Source of the DNA: Enterobacteriaceae endosymbiont of Plateumaris consimilis | GTDB lineage: Bacteria > Pseudomonadota > Gammaproteobacteria > Enterobacterales > Enterobacteriaceae | Length of the DNA: 64,000 nucleotides | Assembly: GCF_012563145.1 (NCBI RefSeq) | Contig: NZ_CP046230.1 | Location: forward strand, 64,333 to 128,332 | Direction: 5' to 3' | Shown here: positions 1-9,554 of the stretch, one piece after another | How the letters are laid out: the number at the start of each line of letters is the position of its first letter | How positions within the stretch are numbered: position 1 is the stretch's first letter | Made by a program: the position numbers and the translations under genes | The notes under the pieces: model-generated | The model's database searches: none | Seen by the model: the letters and a program-made list of their open reading frames with translations, nothing else | Told to the model about the DNA's origin: nothing

Positions 1-239
1 TCAGTTCATGGCCAGGAGTAAAAGGTGCACATCAATTAAAAACTAGAAAATCTGGTCCAACACGTTTTATTCAATTACATTTAGTATTAGATGATTATTT
101 ACCTTTATTAGAATCACATTCTATTGCAGAACAAATAGAAATAGCTTTAAACGAAAAATTTCCTAATGCAGATATAATAATACATCAAGATCCATATTCA
201 GTTGTTTCAGAACAATATAAAGGATATTTTAAAAATTAA
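1..239 (+). CDS. fieF: Cation (iron/zinc) efflux protein FieF, C-terminal part
   Basis: The window opens inside this gene; 78 codons and the TAA stop at 237-239 are visible. The peptide matches the cytoplasmic C-terminal domain of the cation diffusion facilitator FieF (YiiP): it reads GAHQLKTRKSGPTRFIQLHL and later IIIHQDPYSVV, both signatures of the domain that binds metal and dimerises below the membrane part. FieF exports Fe2+ or Zn2+ by proton antiport. Placement just upstream of pfkA on the same strand is as in E. coli (fieF-pfkA), which supports the call. The membrane part lies outside the window, so intactness of the whole gene cannot be judged. Confidence 0.88.
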   Translation, partial: SSWPGVKGAHQLKTRKSGPTRFIQLHLVLDDYLPLLESHSIAEQIEIALNEKFPNADIIIHQDPYSVVSEQYKGYFKN

Positions 240-284
240 CAATATAATTTTAATTCAAATATTTAAAACAAAAAAGAGGTTTAT

Positions 285-1247
285 ATGATTAATAAAATAG
301 GAATTCTCACTAGTGGTGGTGATTCACCAGGAATGAATGCTGCTATTAGAGGAATTGTAAGAACTGCAATAGGTAATAATATTGAAGTATTTGGAATATA
401 TGATGGTTATTTAGGATTATGTAGCAATAATATAAAAAAATTAAATAGACATAGTGTATCAGATATTATTAATAGAGGTGGTACTTTTTTAGGTTCTGCA
501 AGATTTCCACAATTTAAATATCTTAAAATACGTAAGTTAGCTATTAAAAATATGCAAAATTATGGTATTAATGCTTTAGTAGTTATTGGTGGAGATGGTT
601 CTTATATGGGTGCAAAATCTTTAACAGAAATGGGATTTCCATGTATTGGGATACCAGGAACTATTGATAATGATGTAGTAGGTACAGATTATAGTATTGG
701 ATACTTTACAGCATTAGAAACAGTTGTTCAAGCAATTGATCGTTTACGAGATACTTCTTCATCTCATCAAAGAATATCATTAGTAGAAATAATGGGCCGA
801 TATTGTGGAGATTTAACTTTAGCTGCTGCTATTGCTGGAGGATGTGAATTTATTGTTTTACCTGAAATACCTTACAATCAAAATGATTTAGTGGATGAAA
901 TTAAATTAGGAATAGACAAAGGTAAAAAACATGCTATAGTATTAATTACAGAATATATTTGTGATATTAATAAATTAGCAAAGTTTATTGAAACCAAAAT
1001 AAAACGTGAAACAAGAACAACTGTATTAGGTCATATTCAAAGAGGAGGTTCTCCTGTTGCGTATGATCGTATTTTAGCTTCTCGTATGGGTGCATATTCA
1101 GTAGAATTATTATGTAAAGGATATGGTGGTAAATGTATAGGAGTTATAAATGGTAAAATGGTTCATAATGATATTATTTATGCTATTAAAAAAATGCAAA
1201 GAGTTTTCAATAATGATTTATTAGATACTGCTAAAAAATTATATTAA
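285..1247 (+). CDS. pfkA: ATP-dependent 6-phosphofructokinase
   Basis: The 320-residue product is full length for PfkA. It phosphorylates fructose 6-phosphate to the 1,6-bisphosphate, the committed glycolytic step in the cytoplasm. The ATP-binding GGDSPGMN lies at residues 11-18, a second nucleotide motif GGDGS near 102, and the catalytic loop [12 protein letters not shown] near 125 with its active-site Asp. Later GHIQRGG and the effector-site region are kept. The ATG follows a clear AAGAGG ribosome site (274-279). The gene is 45 bp behind fieF, as in E. coli. With gapA, gpmA and ptsG also in this window, glucose is a likely carbon source. Confidence 0.97.
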   Translation: MINKIGILTSGGDSPGMNAAIRGIVRTAIGNNIEVFGIYDGYLGLCSNNIKKLNRHSVSDIINRGGTFLGSARFPQFKYLKIRKLAIKNMQNYGINALVVIGGDGSYMGAKSLTEMGFPCIGIPGTIDNDVVGTDYSIGYFTALETVVQAIDRLRDTSSSHQRISLVEIMGRYCGDLTLAAAIAGGCEFIVLPEIPYNQNDLVDEIKLGIDKGKKHAIVLITEYICDINKLAKFIETKIKRETRTTVLGHIQRGGSPVAYDRILASRMGAYSVELLCKGYGGKCIGVINGKMVHNDIIYAIKKMQRVFNNDLLDTAKKLY

Positions 1248-1282
1248 ATTTTAATTTAAAAATATAATTATTTGAGAACACA

Positions 1283-1576
1283 ATGAATAAAATAAAAATT
1301 TTTAAAAGAAATATAACAGGAAAAAAAACAAATAAATGGTTACGTATTAATGGTAAAATACCAGCCATAATATATGGTAATAAAAAAAAAGAAATACCTA
1401 TTTTTATTAAAAATAAAGATTTATTAAGTATAAATCATTATTTATTAAATAACAAATATCAGATATTACAATTAGTTGATGAAAATAATAGACTCATTAG
1501 AGTTAAAATTTCTGGTATTCAATATCATCCTTATCAACTAACTAAAATATATCATATGGATTTTTTAAGGTTATAA
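1283..1576 (+). CDS. rplY: 50S ribosomal protein L25 (bL25)
   Basis: The 97-residue basic protein matches the short form of L25, which binds 5S rRNA in the large subunit. Conserved stretches include KWLRINGKIPAIIYG near residue 17 and the C-terminal KIYHMDFLRL. Length is close to the E. coli protein (94). It lies 35 bp after pfkA on the same strand and ends 29 bp before the convergent dapB. Confidence 0.95.
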   Translation: MNKIKIFKRNITGKKTNKWLRINGKIPAIIYGNKKKEIPIFIKNKDLLSINHYLLNNKYQILQLVDENNRLIRVKISGIQYHPYQLTKIYHMDFLRL

Positions 1577-1605
1577 GTAAATTATAAAAAATAATATTTA
1601 ATTTT

Positions 1606-2385
1606 TTATAGTTCTAAAACATCACACATATCATATATTCCTTTTTTTTGGATATTAGAAATCCATACAGCAGCTTTTAAAGCTCCTTCAGCAAAAGTTA
1701 ATCTATTAGAAGCTTTATGTATTAATTCAATTTGCTCGCCGATAGAAGATAAAATTATTTGATGTTCACCATAAATATCACCAGCTCTTATAGAATGACA
1801 ATTAACTTTATTAAAAATTTTATGATTGAAATAATTTGAAATAATATTTTTTATAGATAATGCTGTTCCTGAAGGACAATCTATTTTATTTTTATGATGT
1901 TTTTCAATAATATCAATATCTATAATATTTTTTTGTTTATTAAAAATTTTAGATATATTTTTTAATATTGTAAATATTATATTAATTCCTATACTAAAAT
2001 TAGATGACATAACAATACCAATTTTATTAGACATTTTTTTTATTTGTATTTTTTCTTTTTCAGTAAAACCAGTTGTACCAATAACAATATTTTTATTATA
2101 TTGACTACAAATATTAATATAATTTAATGTTGATTTAGGATTTGTAAAATCAATTAATGTATCAAAATCATCTATTATGTTTATAATATTATCTTGTATA
2201 TATAAATTATATAATATATTTTTATTAAATGTGTATTGAATATTATCATTAATTACTAATGATTTTTTAGATTCTAAAATACCATTTAAAACACAATTAT
2301 ATTGATTTTGATTTATAATTGTTAATAAATTTTTTCCCATACGACCATTAATACCAGATATAGCTAGACGAACTTTATTTTTCAT
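1606..2385 (-). CDS. dapB: 4-hydroxy-tetrahydrodipicolinate reductase
   Basis: The 259-residue product matches DapB, which reduces the cyclic dipicolinate precursor with NAD(P)H on the way to diaminopimelate and lysine. The N-terminal dinucleotide motif GINGRMG is at residues 11-17. The substrate motif EKHHKNKIDCPSGTA lies near residue 160 and carries the catalytic His pair and Lys. It is a little shorter than E. coli DapB (273). In E. coli, fkpB, ispH and rihC lie between lspA and dapB; here only 83 bp separate them, so those genes have been cut out at this site. The product is needed for peptidoglycan or for lysine supplied to the host. Confidence 0.96.
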   Translation of the reverse strand: MKNKVRLAISGINGRMGKNLLTIINQNQYNCVLNGILESKKSLVINDNIQYTFNKNILYNLYIQDNIINIIDDFDTLIDFTNPKSTLNYINICSQYNKNIVIGTTGFTEKEKIQIKKMSNKIGIVMSSNFSIGINIIFTILKNISKIFNKQKNIIDIDIIEKHHKNKIDCPSGTALSIKNIISNYFNHKIFNKVNCHSIRAGDIYGEHQIILSSIGEQIELIHKASNRLTFAEGALKAAVWISNIQKKGIYDMCDVLEL

Positions 2386-2468
2386 ATTATAACAACCTAT
2401 TAATAAATATTAATTTTTTGAAAATCATAATTATTATTAATTTAAATTATATTTAAAATAATTTAAAT

Positions 2469-2915
2469 TTAATAAATAATTAAAAATATAACACCAATAA
2501 CTATTGAGATATCAGCTAAATTAAAAATAGGATAATGAAAATTTCCTATATGCACATCAATAAAATCTATAACAAAACCATTAATAATTCGATTAATTAA
2601 ATTACCTAATAATCCTGCAATAACTAAATTATACATAAAAATTATAGATTTCTGTTTTATATTTTTATAATATAATATAATTAATATTAAAATATTGAAA
2701 AATAAAATAATTAAATTATATTTATTTGATTCACCAAAAATTCCAAATATTATACCATAATTCTTAATATAATATAAATTTAAATAAGAATTAATATAAT
2801 AAGATTCATATAAATTAAATTTTTGAAAAATAAAAAATTTACTTATTAAATCAATGAATATTATAATACTTATAATTATTAAATTTAAATAATTATTTAT
2901 TTTAAAATATTTCAT
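2469..2915 (-). CDS. lspA: Lipoprotein signal peptidase (signal peptidase II)
   Basis: The 148-residue, strongly hydrophobic protein with four predicted membrane segments matches LspA, the inner-membrane aspartyl protease that cleaves lipoprotein signal peptides after lipid attachment. Both catalytic motifs are present: GNLINRIINGFVIDFID near residues 103-119 and FNLADI near 131-136, each carrying a catalytic Asp. It is shorter than the E. coli form (164) mainly at the ends. It follows ileS by 27 bp on the same strand, matching the E. coli ileS-lspA order. Sequence drift towards Ile, Asn and Tyr is heavy, but the active site is intact. Confidence 0.93.
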   Translation of the reverse strand: MKYFKINNYLNLIIISIIIFIDLISKFFIFQKFNLYESYYINSYLNLYYIKNYGIIFGIFGESNKYNLIILFFNILILIILYYKNIKQKSIIFMYNLVIAGLLGNLINRIINGFVIDFIDVHIGNFHYPIFNLADISIVIGVIFLIIY

Positions 2916-2942
2916 AAATATTATTATAGTAATATTTAAATA

Positions 2943-5720
2943 TTAAACAAAAAAACGTATTTCGCCAGTTCCTTCAACGTTCTGTATACAACGATTACAA
3001 ATATTATTAGTAAGTTTAATATAATAATACCAACATCTTAAACATTTTTTTCCAATAACTTTTGTGATTTTAAATTTACTTATTAATTTATTATTACAAT
3101 TATTTTTATATTCTATAATAGTAACAGAAGAAACTAATAAAAAAAATTTTAATTCATTACCTAATAACAGTAATTTATTATAAATATTTGTATTTAGATA
3201 TAAAATAATATTTGCTTCTAAAGAACTACCTATAATATTTTTTTCTCTTGCATTTTCAATAATTTTATTTATTTCAATTTTTACTTTAAATAAATTTTCC
3301 CAATAATTATTATTCATCTTTTCATAGGAAGATAATTCAAATAATCCAGAATACCATTCTTCTGTAAATACATATTTTGATCTTTTACCAGGTATATAAT
3401 TCCATATTTCATCTGCAGTAAAAGACAATATAGGTGTTATCCATCTTACTAATGATTCAATTATTAAATATAATGCAGTTTGACTACTTAATCTAGCTAT
3501 ACTATTTTTTTTAAAAGTATATAGTCTATCTTTAATAATTTCTAAATAAAAAGAACCCATGTCAATAGAACAAAATTTGACTATTTTTTTTATTACATTT
3601 TGTATATTATAATTATTATAATTATTAATTATATAATTTTGTGTTAATTTAGTTTTATTTATAATCCATCTATCTAATATTAACATATTTGTTTCTTGCA
3701 ACATATTTTTTTCAGGAATAAACTCATCTAAATTAGATAATAAAAATCTTGCTGTATTACGAATACGTCTATAAATTTCTGTAGTTTTATTTAAAATATT
3801 TTCCGAAATACAAATATCATTAGAATAATCAGTTAAAGATACCCATAGTCTTAATATATCACTACCTAATAAATTTATTATTTTTTGAGGATGAATAATA
3901 TTACCTAAAGATTTAGACATTTTTTTACCTTGATTATCAACAGTAAATCCATGACTAATTACTGTTTTATATGGTGCTTTATTTTCTATTGAAGTAGAAA
4001 TTATCAATGAAGAAATAAACCAACCTCTATATTGATCAGATCCTTCTAAATAAACATCAATTTTTTCTTTATTTAAATATTTTATATTTGAAATAACTGA
4101 ATAATAAGTAGATCCAGAATCAAACCAAACATCTAATACATCTAGTACTTTTTCATAATTTATTGCATCTGTACCTAAAAAGTTTGTTATATCTAAATCC
4201 CACCATGACTGTATTCCTTTTTTTTCTATAATTTTTGCTATAGATTCTATTAAGTTGATAGAATCATGATGTATTTTTTGTGTTTTTTTATGAATGAATA
4301 ATGGGATTGGGACACCCCAAAAACGTTGGCGAGATATACACCAATCTGGTCTATTAATTAACATAGTATGCATCCTATTAAAACCCCAATTAGGCATCCA
4401 TACTACTTTTTTCATAGTTTTTAATGTTAAATCTCTAAGTTTATTTTTATCCATACCAATAAACCATTGAGGTGTAGCTTTAAAAATAACAGGTATTTTA
4501 TGACGCCAACAATATGGATAACTATGTAAATAATTTTCTGATAAAAATAATGATTTTTTTTTAATTAAAATTAATTGAATGATTTTATCAGAATTAAATA
4601 TATTAATATAATCTAAATTAGGATGGATCCCTTTCATAAAAAATCCTTTTTTATTAATTATATTTATTCCTTTAATGTTATTTTTAATACATATATTATA
4701 ATCATCTAAACCATAATTTGGAGCAATATGAACAATTCCTGTTCCTGAATTTTCCGAAATATAATTAGTAATAATTAATGGTGTAGAGTTATTATTCATA
4801 GGATGATATAAAAAAATATTTTTAAAAAAAGATCCTTTAATTTCACCTAATATATTCCATTCCAAAATTTTGGATTTTTGCATTATTTTTTTAACTAATT
4901 TTTTAGCAATAATTATAATTTCATTATTAATTTTAATTAGTTGATATTTAATATTAGGATGTATCGCTACAGCTTTATTAGCAGGTATTGTCCATGGTGT
5001 TGTTGTCCATATTAATAATGAAATATTAAAATCATTTTTTATATTATAAAAAGATTTTAAAAAATCAATATTAATAATTTTAAATTTTACGTATAATGAC
5101 AATGATTTTTTATTTACATAATCTACTTCTGCTTCGGCTAAAGAAGAACAACAAGAAGTACACCAATGTACTGGTTTTTCTCCTTTATATATATGATTAT
5201 TTTGTAATATTTTACTAAAGGTTCTAATAATGTTAGCTTCTGTTTTAAAATCCATAGTTAAATATGGATTTTCCCAATCAGCTAAAACACCTAATCTAAT
5301 AAAATCTTTTTTTTGTTTTTTTATTTGTTTTAATGCATATTTTCTACATTCTAATCTTAATTTTGATTGAGAAATTTTTTTGTTTAATATATTTAAATTT
5401 TGTTCTACTTTTTGTTCTATAGGCAAACCATGACAATCCCATCCTGGAATAAACGGAGTGCTATATCCATTCATATTTTTAGATTTAATAATAATATCTT
5501 TTAAAATTTTATTAAAAGCATGTCCAAGATGAATATTACCATTAGCATACGGTGGTCCATCATGTAAAATAAAAAATTTTTTTTCTTTTTTAGAATCAAG
5601 TATTTTCTGATATAAATTATCATTTTCCCATTTTTTTAATGTAATTAATTCATTTATAGCAAGATTTGCTTTCATTGGAAATTTAGTATTTGGTAAATTT
5701 AAATTGAATCTATTTTTCAT
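2943..5720 (-). CDS. ileS: Isoleucyl-tRNA synthetase
   Basis: The 925-residue class I synthetase charges tRNA-Ile. The HLGH signature is at residues 64-67 and KMSKS near residue 600. The CP1 editing domain keeps the threonine-rich WTTTPWTIPAN motif and the HIAPNYGLDDY motif with His and Asp at the positions of E. coli His333 and Asp342, so hydrolysis of Val-tRNA-Ile is probably preserved. The C-terminal zinc-binding cysteines occur as CLRCW and CNRC. Length is close to E. coli (938). In E. coli ribF sits upstream between rpsT and ileS; here that place is a 269-bp spacer without a gene. Confidence 0.97.
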   Translation of the reverse strand: MKNRFNLNLPNTKFPMKANLAINELITLKKWENDNLYQKILDSKKEKKFFILHDGPPYANGNIHLGHAFNKILKDIIIKSKNMNGYSTPFIPGWDCHGLPIEQKVEQNLNILNKKISQSKLRLECRKYALKQIKKQKKDFIRLGVLADWENPYLTMDFKTEANIIRTFSKILQNNHIYKGEKPVHWCTSCCSSLAEAEVDYVNKKSLSLYVKFKIINIDFLKSFYNIKNDFNISLLIWTTTPWTIPANKAVAIHPNIKYQLIKINNEIIIIAKKLVKKIMQKSKILEWNILGEIKGSFFKNIFLYHPMNNNSTPLIITNYISENSGTGIVHIAPNYGLDDYNICIKNNIKGINIINKKGFFMKGIHPNLDYINIFNSDKIIQLILIKKKSLFLSENYLHSYPYCWRHKIPVIFKATPQWFIGMDKNKLRDLTLKTMKKVVWMPNWGFNRMHTMLINRPDWCISRQRFWGVPIPLFIHKKTQKIHHDSINLIESIAKIIEKKGIQSWWDLDITNFLGTDAINYEKVLDVLDVWFDSGSTYYSVISNIKYLNKEKIDVYLEGSDQYRGWFISSLIISTSIENKAPYKTVISHGFTVDNQGKKMSKSLGNIIHPQKIINLLGSDILRLWVSLTDYSNDICISENILNKTTEIYRRIRNTARFLLSNLDEFIPEKNMLQETNMLILDRWIINKTKLTQNYIINNYNNYNIQNVIKKIVKFCSIDMGSFYLEIIKDRLYTFKKNSIARLSSQTALYLIIESLVRWITPILSFTADEIWNYIPGKRSKYVFTEEWYSGLFELSSYEKMNNNYWENLFKVKIEINKIIENAREKNIIGSSLEANIILYLNTNIYNKLLLLGNELKFFLLVSSVTIIEYKNNCNNKLISKFKITKVIGKKCLRCWYYYIKLTNNICNRCIQNVEGTGEIRFFV

Positions 5721-5989
5721 ATTATAAATATTTCCTGAAAAAATATATTTTTAATTATAAAATAATTAATAAATATTATTTATTTATATATAAATTTATT
5801 ATTTATAATAATTTTTAATGAATATTATCATATATTATTATATGTAATTAAATTAAATTTGAATTCATAAAAAATTTCTTTTATTAAAGATAATTTTTTA
5901 GATATACTGTAATAAAAATTTATATAATTATAAAAATATATTAATTTTTAATATAAAAATTATATTAATAATATTTTAAGGAAATAAAA

Positions 5990-6250
5990 ATGGCTAATAT
6001 TAAATCTTCTAAAAAAAGAGCAAATAAATCTGAAAAACAAAGAAAAAATAATATGAGTTATCGTTCGATGTTACGTACTTTTATAAAAAAAGTAAATAAT
6101 GCATTATTAACGAAAAATAAACAAATTATACAAATAGCATTTAAACAAATGCAATCTGTTATTGATAAACAAGTACGTCGTGGTTTAATACATAAAAATA
6201 AAGCTTCACGTCATAAATCAAGATTACATCATAAAATAAATAATATTTAA
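5990..6250 (+). CDS. rpsT: 30S ribosomal protein S20
   Basis: The 86-residue, very basic protein begins [16 protein letters not shown], as in bacterial S20 (87 residues in E. coli), a 16S rRNA-binding protein of the small subunit. The ATG is preceded by an AAGGAA ribosome site. It is divergent from ileS, as in the E. coli rpsT/ribF-ileS region. erpA follows after 21 bp. Confidence 0.96.
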   Translation: MANIKSSKKRANKSEKQRKNNMSYRSMLRTFIKKVNNALLTKNKQIIQIAFKQMQSVIDKQVRRGLIHKNKASRHKSRLHHKINNI

Positions 6251-6271
6251 AATCTACTGATACAGAGTATA

Positions 6272-6619
6272 ATGAGAAATAATTTAATAAATACATCAAT
6301 AAAGATTACAAAAAAAGCTATTAAGAAAATTAAATATTTTATTTCAAAAAAAAAAAATAAAAAAATGAAATTTAGAATATTTATAATTGGTGGTGGATGT
6401 AATGGATTTAAATATGAATTTATCTTGGATGAAAAAATTAGTAAAAAAGATATAATAATAAAATTATTAGAATTTTCAATTATAATTGATTCGATTAGCA
6501 TGCAATATTTGTTTGGTATTACAATTGATTATATTGAAAATATTGAAGGATCAAAATTTATTATTCGTAATCCACAAGCTAAAACTACTTGTAATTGTGG
6601 TTTTTCTTTTGATATTTAA
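6272..6619 (+). CDS. erpA: Iron-sulfur carrier protein ErpA (A-type)
   Basis: The 115-residue product matches ErpA, an A-type carrier that hands Fe-S clusters to target enzymes such as LipA in this window. The three cluster-binding cysteines are seen in GGGCNGF (near residue 50) and in the C-terminal CNCGFSFDI. Length equals the E. coli protein (114). The N-terminal part is drifted and contains an A12 run (6346-6357), which is in frame in the genome but prone to slippage. A-type paralogues (IscA, SufA) are possible alternatives; the [15 protein letters not shown] stretch fits ErpA best. Confidence 0.88.
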   Translation: MRNNLINTSIKITKKAIKKIKYFISKKKNKKMKFRIFIIGGGCNGFKYEFILDEKISKKDIIIKLLEFSIIIDSISMQYLFGITIDYIENIEGSKFIIRNPQAKTTCNCGFSFDI

Positions 6620-6666
6620 TCATTATTAAATTTACATATTTACATGTTTTTATATAAAGGTAATTT

Positions 6667-7368
6667 ATGTCAACTATAAAATTAGTATTACTTCGCCATG
6701 GTCAAAGTAAATGGAATAAAGAAAATCTTTTTACTGGATGGTATGATATTGGATTATCTGAAGAAGGAATAATTGAAGCAGAACAAGCAGGAAAAATATT
6801 AAAAAATTATAATTTTAAATTTGATTATGCTTATACTTCTGTTTTAAAAAGATCTATACATACTTTATGGTTAATTTTAACTGAACTAGATCAAATGTGG
6901 ATACCAGTTAAAAAAACATGGAAATTAAATGAAAGACATTATGGAGCATTACAAGGAATGAATAAAGATCAAATAACTGAAAAGTATGGAAAAAAACAAG
7001 TACATAAATGGAGACGTAGTTTTGATATTAATCCTCCGTCTTTGACTATGGAAGATCATCGATGTCCAAGATATGATTCTAAATATTCTAAATTAGAAGA
7101 TTATGAATTACCATTAACAGAAAGTTTATCAATTACTTTAAAAAGAGTAATAGATATATGGATAAATGATATTTTATATAAAATAAAAAATGGAGAACGT
7201 ATTATTATCGTAGCACATGGTAATTCTTTACGTGCATTAATCAAATATATAGAAAATATTAACAATGATGATATAGTTAATTTAAATATACCTACTGGAA
7301 TACCAATAATTTATGAATTTAATGAAAATATAAAATTTCAAAAAAGATTTTTTTTAAAAAGTATATAA
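6667..7368 (+). CDS. gpmA: 2,3-bisphosphoglycerate-dependent phosphoglycerate mutase
   Basis: The 233-residue enzyme interconverts 3- and 2-phosphoglycerate in glycolysis. The phospho-accepting [10 protein letters not shown] is at residues 8-17, [10 protein letters not shown] near 89, and the second catalytic His in [10 protein letters not shown] near 183. E. coli GpmA has 250 residues; the missing part is the flexible C-terminal tail, since the protein ends soon after the last strand. A TAAAGG ribosome site precedes the ATG. The stop lies only 7 bp from the convergent pta stop. Confidence 0.95.
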   Translation: MSTIKLVLLRHGQSKWNKENLFTGWYDIGLSEEGIIEAEQAGKILKNYNFKFDYAYTSVLKRSIHTLWLILTELDQMWIPVKKTWKLNERHYGALQGMNKDQITEKYGKKQVHKWRRSFDINPPSLTMEDHRCPRYDSKYSKLEDYELPLTESLSITLKRVIDIWINDILYKIKNGERIIIVAHGNSLRALIKYIENINNDDIVNLNIPTGIPIIYEFNENIKFQKRFFLKSI

Positions 7369-7375
7369 TATTATT

Positions 7376-9505
7376 TTATAATTTTTTTATTGATTGAATA
7401 GATGTTATAACTATAGTATAAATAATATCTTCAGTAGTAGCGCCTCTTGAAAGATCATTTACTGGTTTATTTATACCTTGTAATATTGGTCCAATTGATA
7501 TTGTTTCAGATGATCTTTGTACTGCTTTATATGTAATATTTCCTGTATTAAGATCTGGAAAAATAATAATATTTGCTTTACCAGCAACTAAAGAATGTGG
7601 TGATTTATATTTAGCAACATTTTTTATTATTGCTGCATCATATTGTAATGGTCCATCGACAACTAAATTAGGATATTTATTTTGAATAATTTTAGTTGCT
7701 TTAAATACAAGATCAACATCTTGTCCAGTAGAAGAATTTCCTGTAGAATATGAAACCATTGCAATTTTAGGTTTAATATTAAATAATTTAGCAGATTCAG
7801 CAGATTGAATTGCAATTTCAGCTAATTGTTTAGCATTAGGATTTGGATTGATAGCACAATCACCATAAATTAATACTCCTTGATTTAGTAACATAAGAAA
7901 TATAGATGATATTAAAGAATATTGAGGTAGAGTTTTAATTATTTGCAATGCAGGTCTAATTGTATTAGCAGTTGTATGTCTTGCACCAGATACTATGCCA
8001 TCTACCTCACCTAGTTTTAACATTATAGTAGCTAAAAACATATCATTTTTTAACAAATTTTCTGCTGTTGATTCATCAATACCTTTATGTTTTCTTATTT
8101 TGATAACAGATTGAATATAATTTTTTCTGATATGGTTAGGATCAATAATATTAATTTTTTTATTTAAAATAATATTGTGTAACTTTGCTATACTTTCTAT
8201 TTCCTTAATATTACCTAATAATATGCAGTTAGCAATTTTTTGATTTACACATATAGATGCTGCTTGTATAATACGTAATTCATTACCTTCTGGTAATAAA
8301 ATAGATTTATTTATCTCTTGTGCTTGTTTTATTATGTTATATTTAAAAATATATGGTGAAATATAATCATTATTTGTATAATTTTTAATATTTTTATATA
8401 AAATAATTTTATTTATATATTTTGATGTATAATTTTTAATTTTATTAATTAATAATTTATCTTTTATTGGAAAATAATTTTTATTAAAATTTTGTAATTG
8501 AGAATATATTTCCCAAATATTTAAATTTATATTTAACAATGTTATTTTATTTTTTATACTTAAATTAATAAAATCATTAATAATATTATATTTAATAATA
8601 TTTACTATTTCATAGTCAGTAAATAAAATTGCTGTAATAATACTTCCATTAATAATTTTTTTATATAATTTTTTTAATAAATTTATATTTTTAATAGAAA
8701 GAATAATTAAAGTTTCGAAAAAATATTGTTTATATATAAAATCATTATTAATAAAAATAGTAGATTTAATTTCACAATTATTAACAATATTAATTATATT
8801 ACAATTTAAATATTGACATATTTCAATTATATTTATTTTAAATATATTAGATATATTTCCCCATGGAATATATATAAAAGATGTATTTAATTTTAGTATA
8901 TTAGATATATTATTAGTAATTAATTTTTCTGTATTATTATTTTGTAATAAATTATAACAATAAAAAAAAGGATTATAATTTTTTTTAAAAGATTTACGTA
9001 TAATATAATGTGCATTATATAATTGTTTATTATTTACAAAATTTTTAAAATAAAAATTAATTTTTGATTTTATTTGTTCAAAATTATTTGTTTTCAACAT
9101 TGATGTAATAAAAATTATATCTGCATTAAAAATTTTTGCTATTTCACAATTTAAACTAAATAACAATTTTTGTTCTGTATATATAGGTATTAATCCTTCT
9201 ATTAAAATGATATCAGTTTTTATTGTATTCAAATAATAATTTTTAATAATGTTATCTAAAATATTGTTATATTTTATATTTTTATTTAATATTTTAATAT
9301 TTAATGATTTTATACATTCTATATTAGAATATTTCATTAAAATTTTTTTTGTATAATCAAAAACATTGTTTTCTATATGAGAAATAGGTTTAAAAAATTT
9401 ACATGTTAAATGTTGCATTTGTAAATTATGAATTAATCCTAAATTAACACTTGTAAAAAAATTAACATCAATATTTACAGGTATAGACATGATAATTTTT
9501 GACAT
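7376..9505 (-). CDS. pta: Phosphate acetyltransferase
   Basis: The 709-residue product is the long enterobacterial Pta (714 in E. coli), which converts acetyl-CoA and phosphate to acetyl phosphate and CoA. The catalytic C-terminal domain (from about residue 385) is well conserved, with SILLPEGNELRIIQAA, VDGIVSGARHTTANTIRPAL and the final ISIGPILQGINKPVNDLSRG. The N-terminal regulatory region (about 1-380) keeps its start MSKIIMSIPVN and scattered DRTGG-type blocks, but is rich in Asn, Ile and Lys and clearly degraded. It follows ackA by 49 bp as in E. coli ackA-pta, giving ATP from acetyl-CoA. Confidence 0.95.
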   Translation of the reverse strand: MSKIIMSIPVNIDVNFFTSVNLGLIHNLQMQHLTCKFFKPISHIENNVFDYTKKILMKYSNIECIKSLNIKILNKNIKYNNILDNIIKNYYLNTIKTDIILIEGLIPIYTEQKLLFSLNCEIAKIFNADIIFITSMLKTNNFEQIKSKINFYFKNFVNNKQLYNAHYIIRKSFKKNYNPFFYCYNLLQNNNTEKLITNNISNILKLNTSFIYIPWGNISNIFKINIIEICQYLNCNIINIVNNCEIKSTIFINNDFIYKQYFFETLIILSIKNINLLKKLYKKIINGSIITAILFTDYEIVNIIKYNIINDFINLSIKNKITLLNINLNIWEIYSQLQNFNKNYFPIKDKLLINKIKNYTSKYINKIILYKNIKNYTNNDYISPYIFKYNIIKQAQEINKSILLPEGNELRIIQAASICVNQKIANCILLGNIKEIESIAKLHNIILNKKINIIDPNHIRKNYIQSVIKIRKHKGIDESTAENLLKNDMFLATIMLKLGEVDGIVSGARHTTANTIRPALQIIKTLPQYSLISSIFLMLLNQGVLIYGDCAINPNPNAKQLAEIAIQSAESAKLFNIKPKIAMVSYSTGNSSTGQDVDLVFKATKIIQNKYPNLVVDGPLQYDAAIIKNVAKYKSPHSLVAGKANIIIFPDLNTGNITYKAVQRSSETISIGPILQGINKPVNDLSRGATTEDIIYTIVITSIQSIKKL

Positions 9506-9554
9506 AATTATGTACTCCTTTTTTTAAAAATTTATTAAAATTATATAAAAAATT

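Noticed and set aside
6247-6501. Hydrophobic open frame on the minus strand opposite erpA
   Set aside because: Opposite-strand reading of poly(A) codons gives poly-Phe; erpA is clearly the coding strand.
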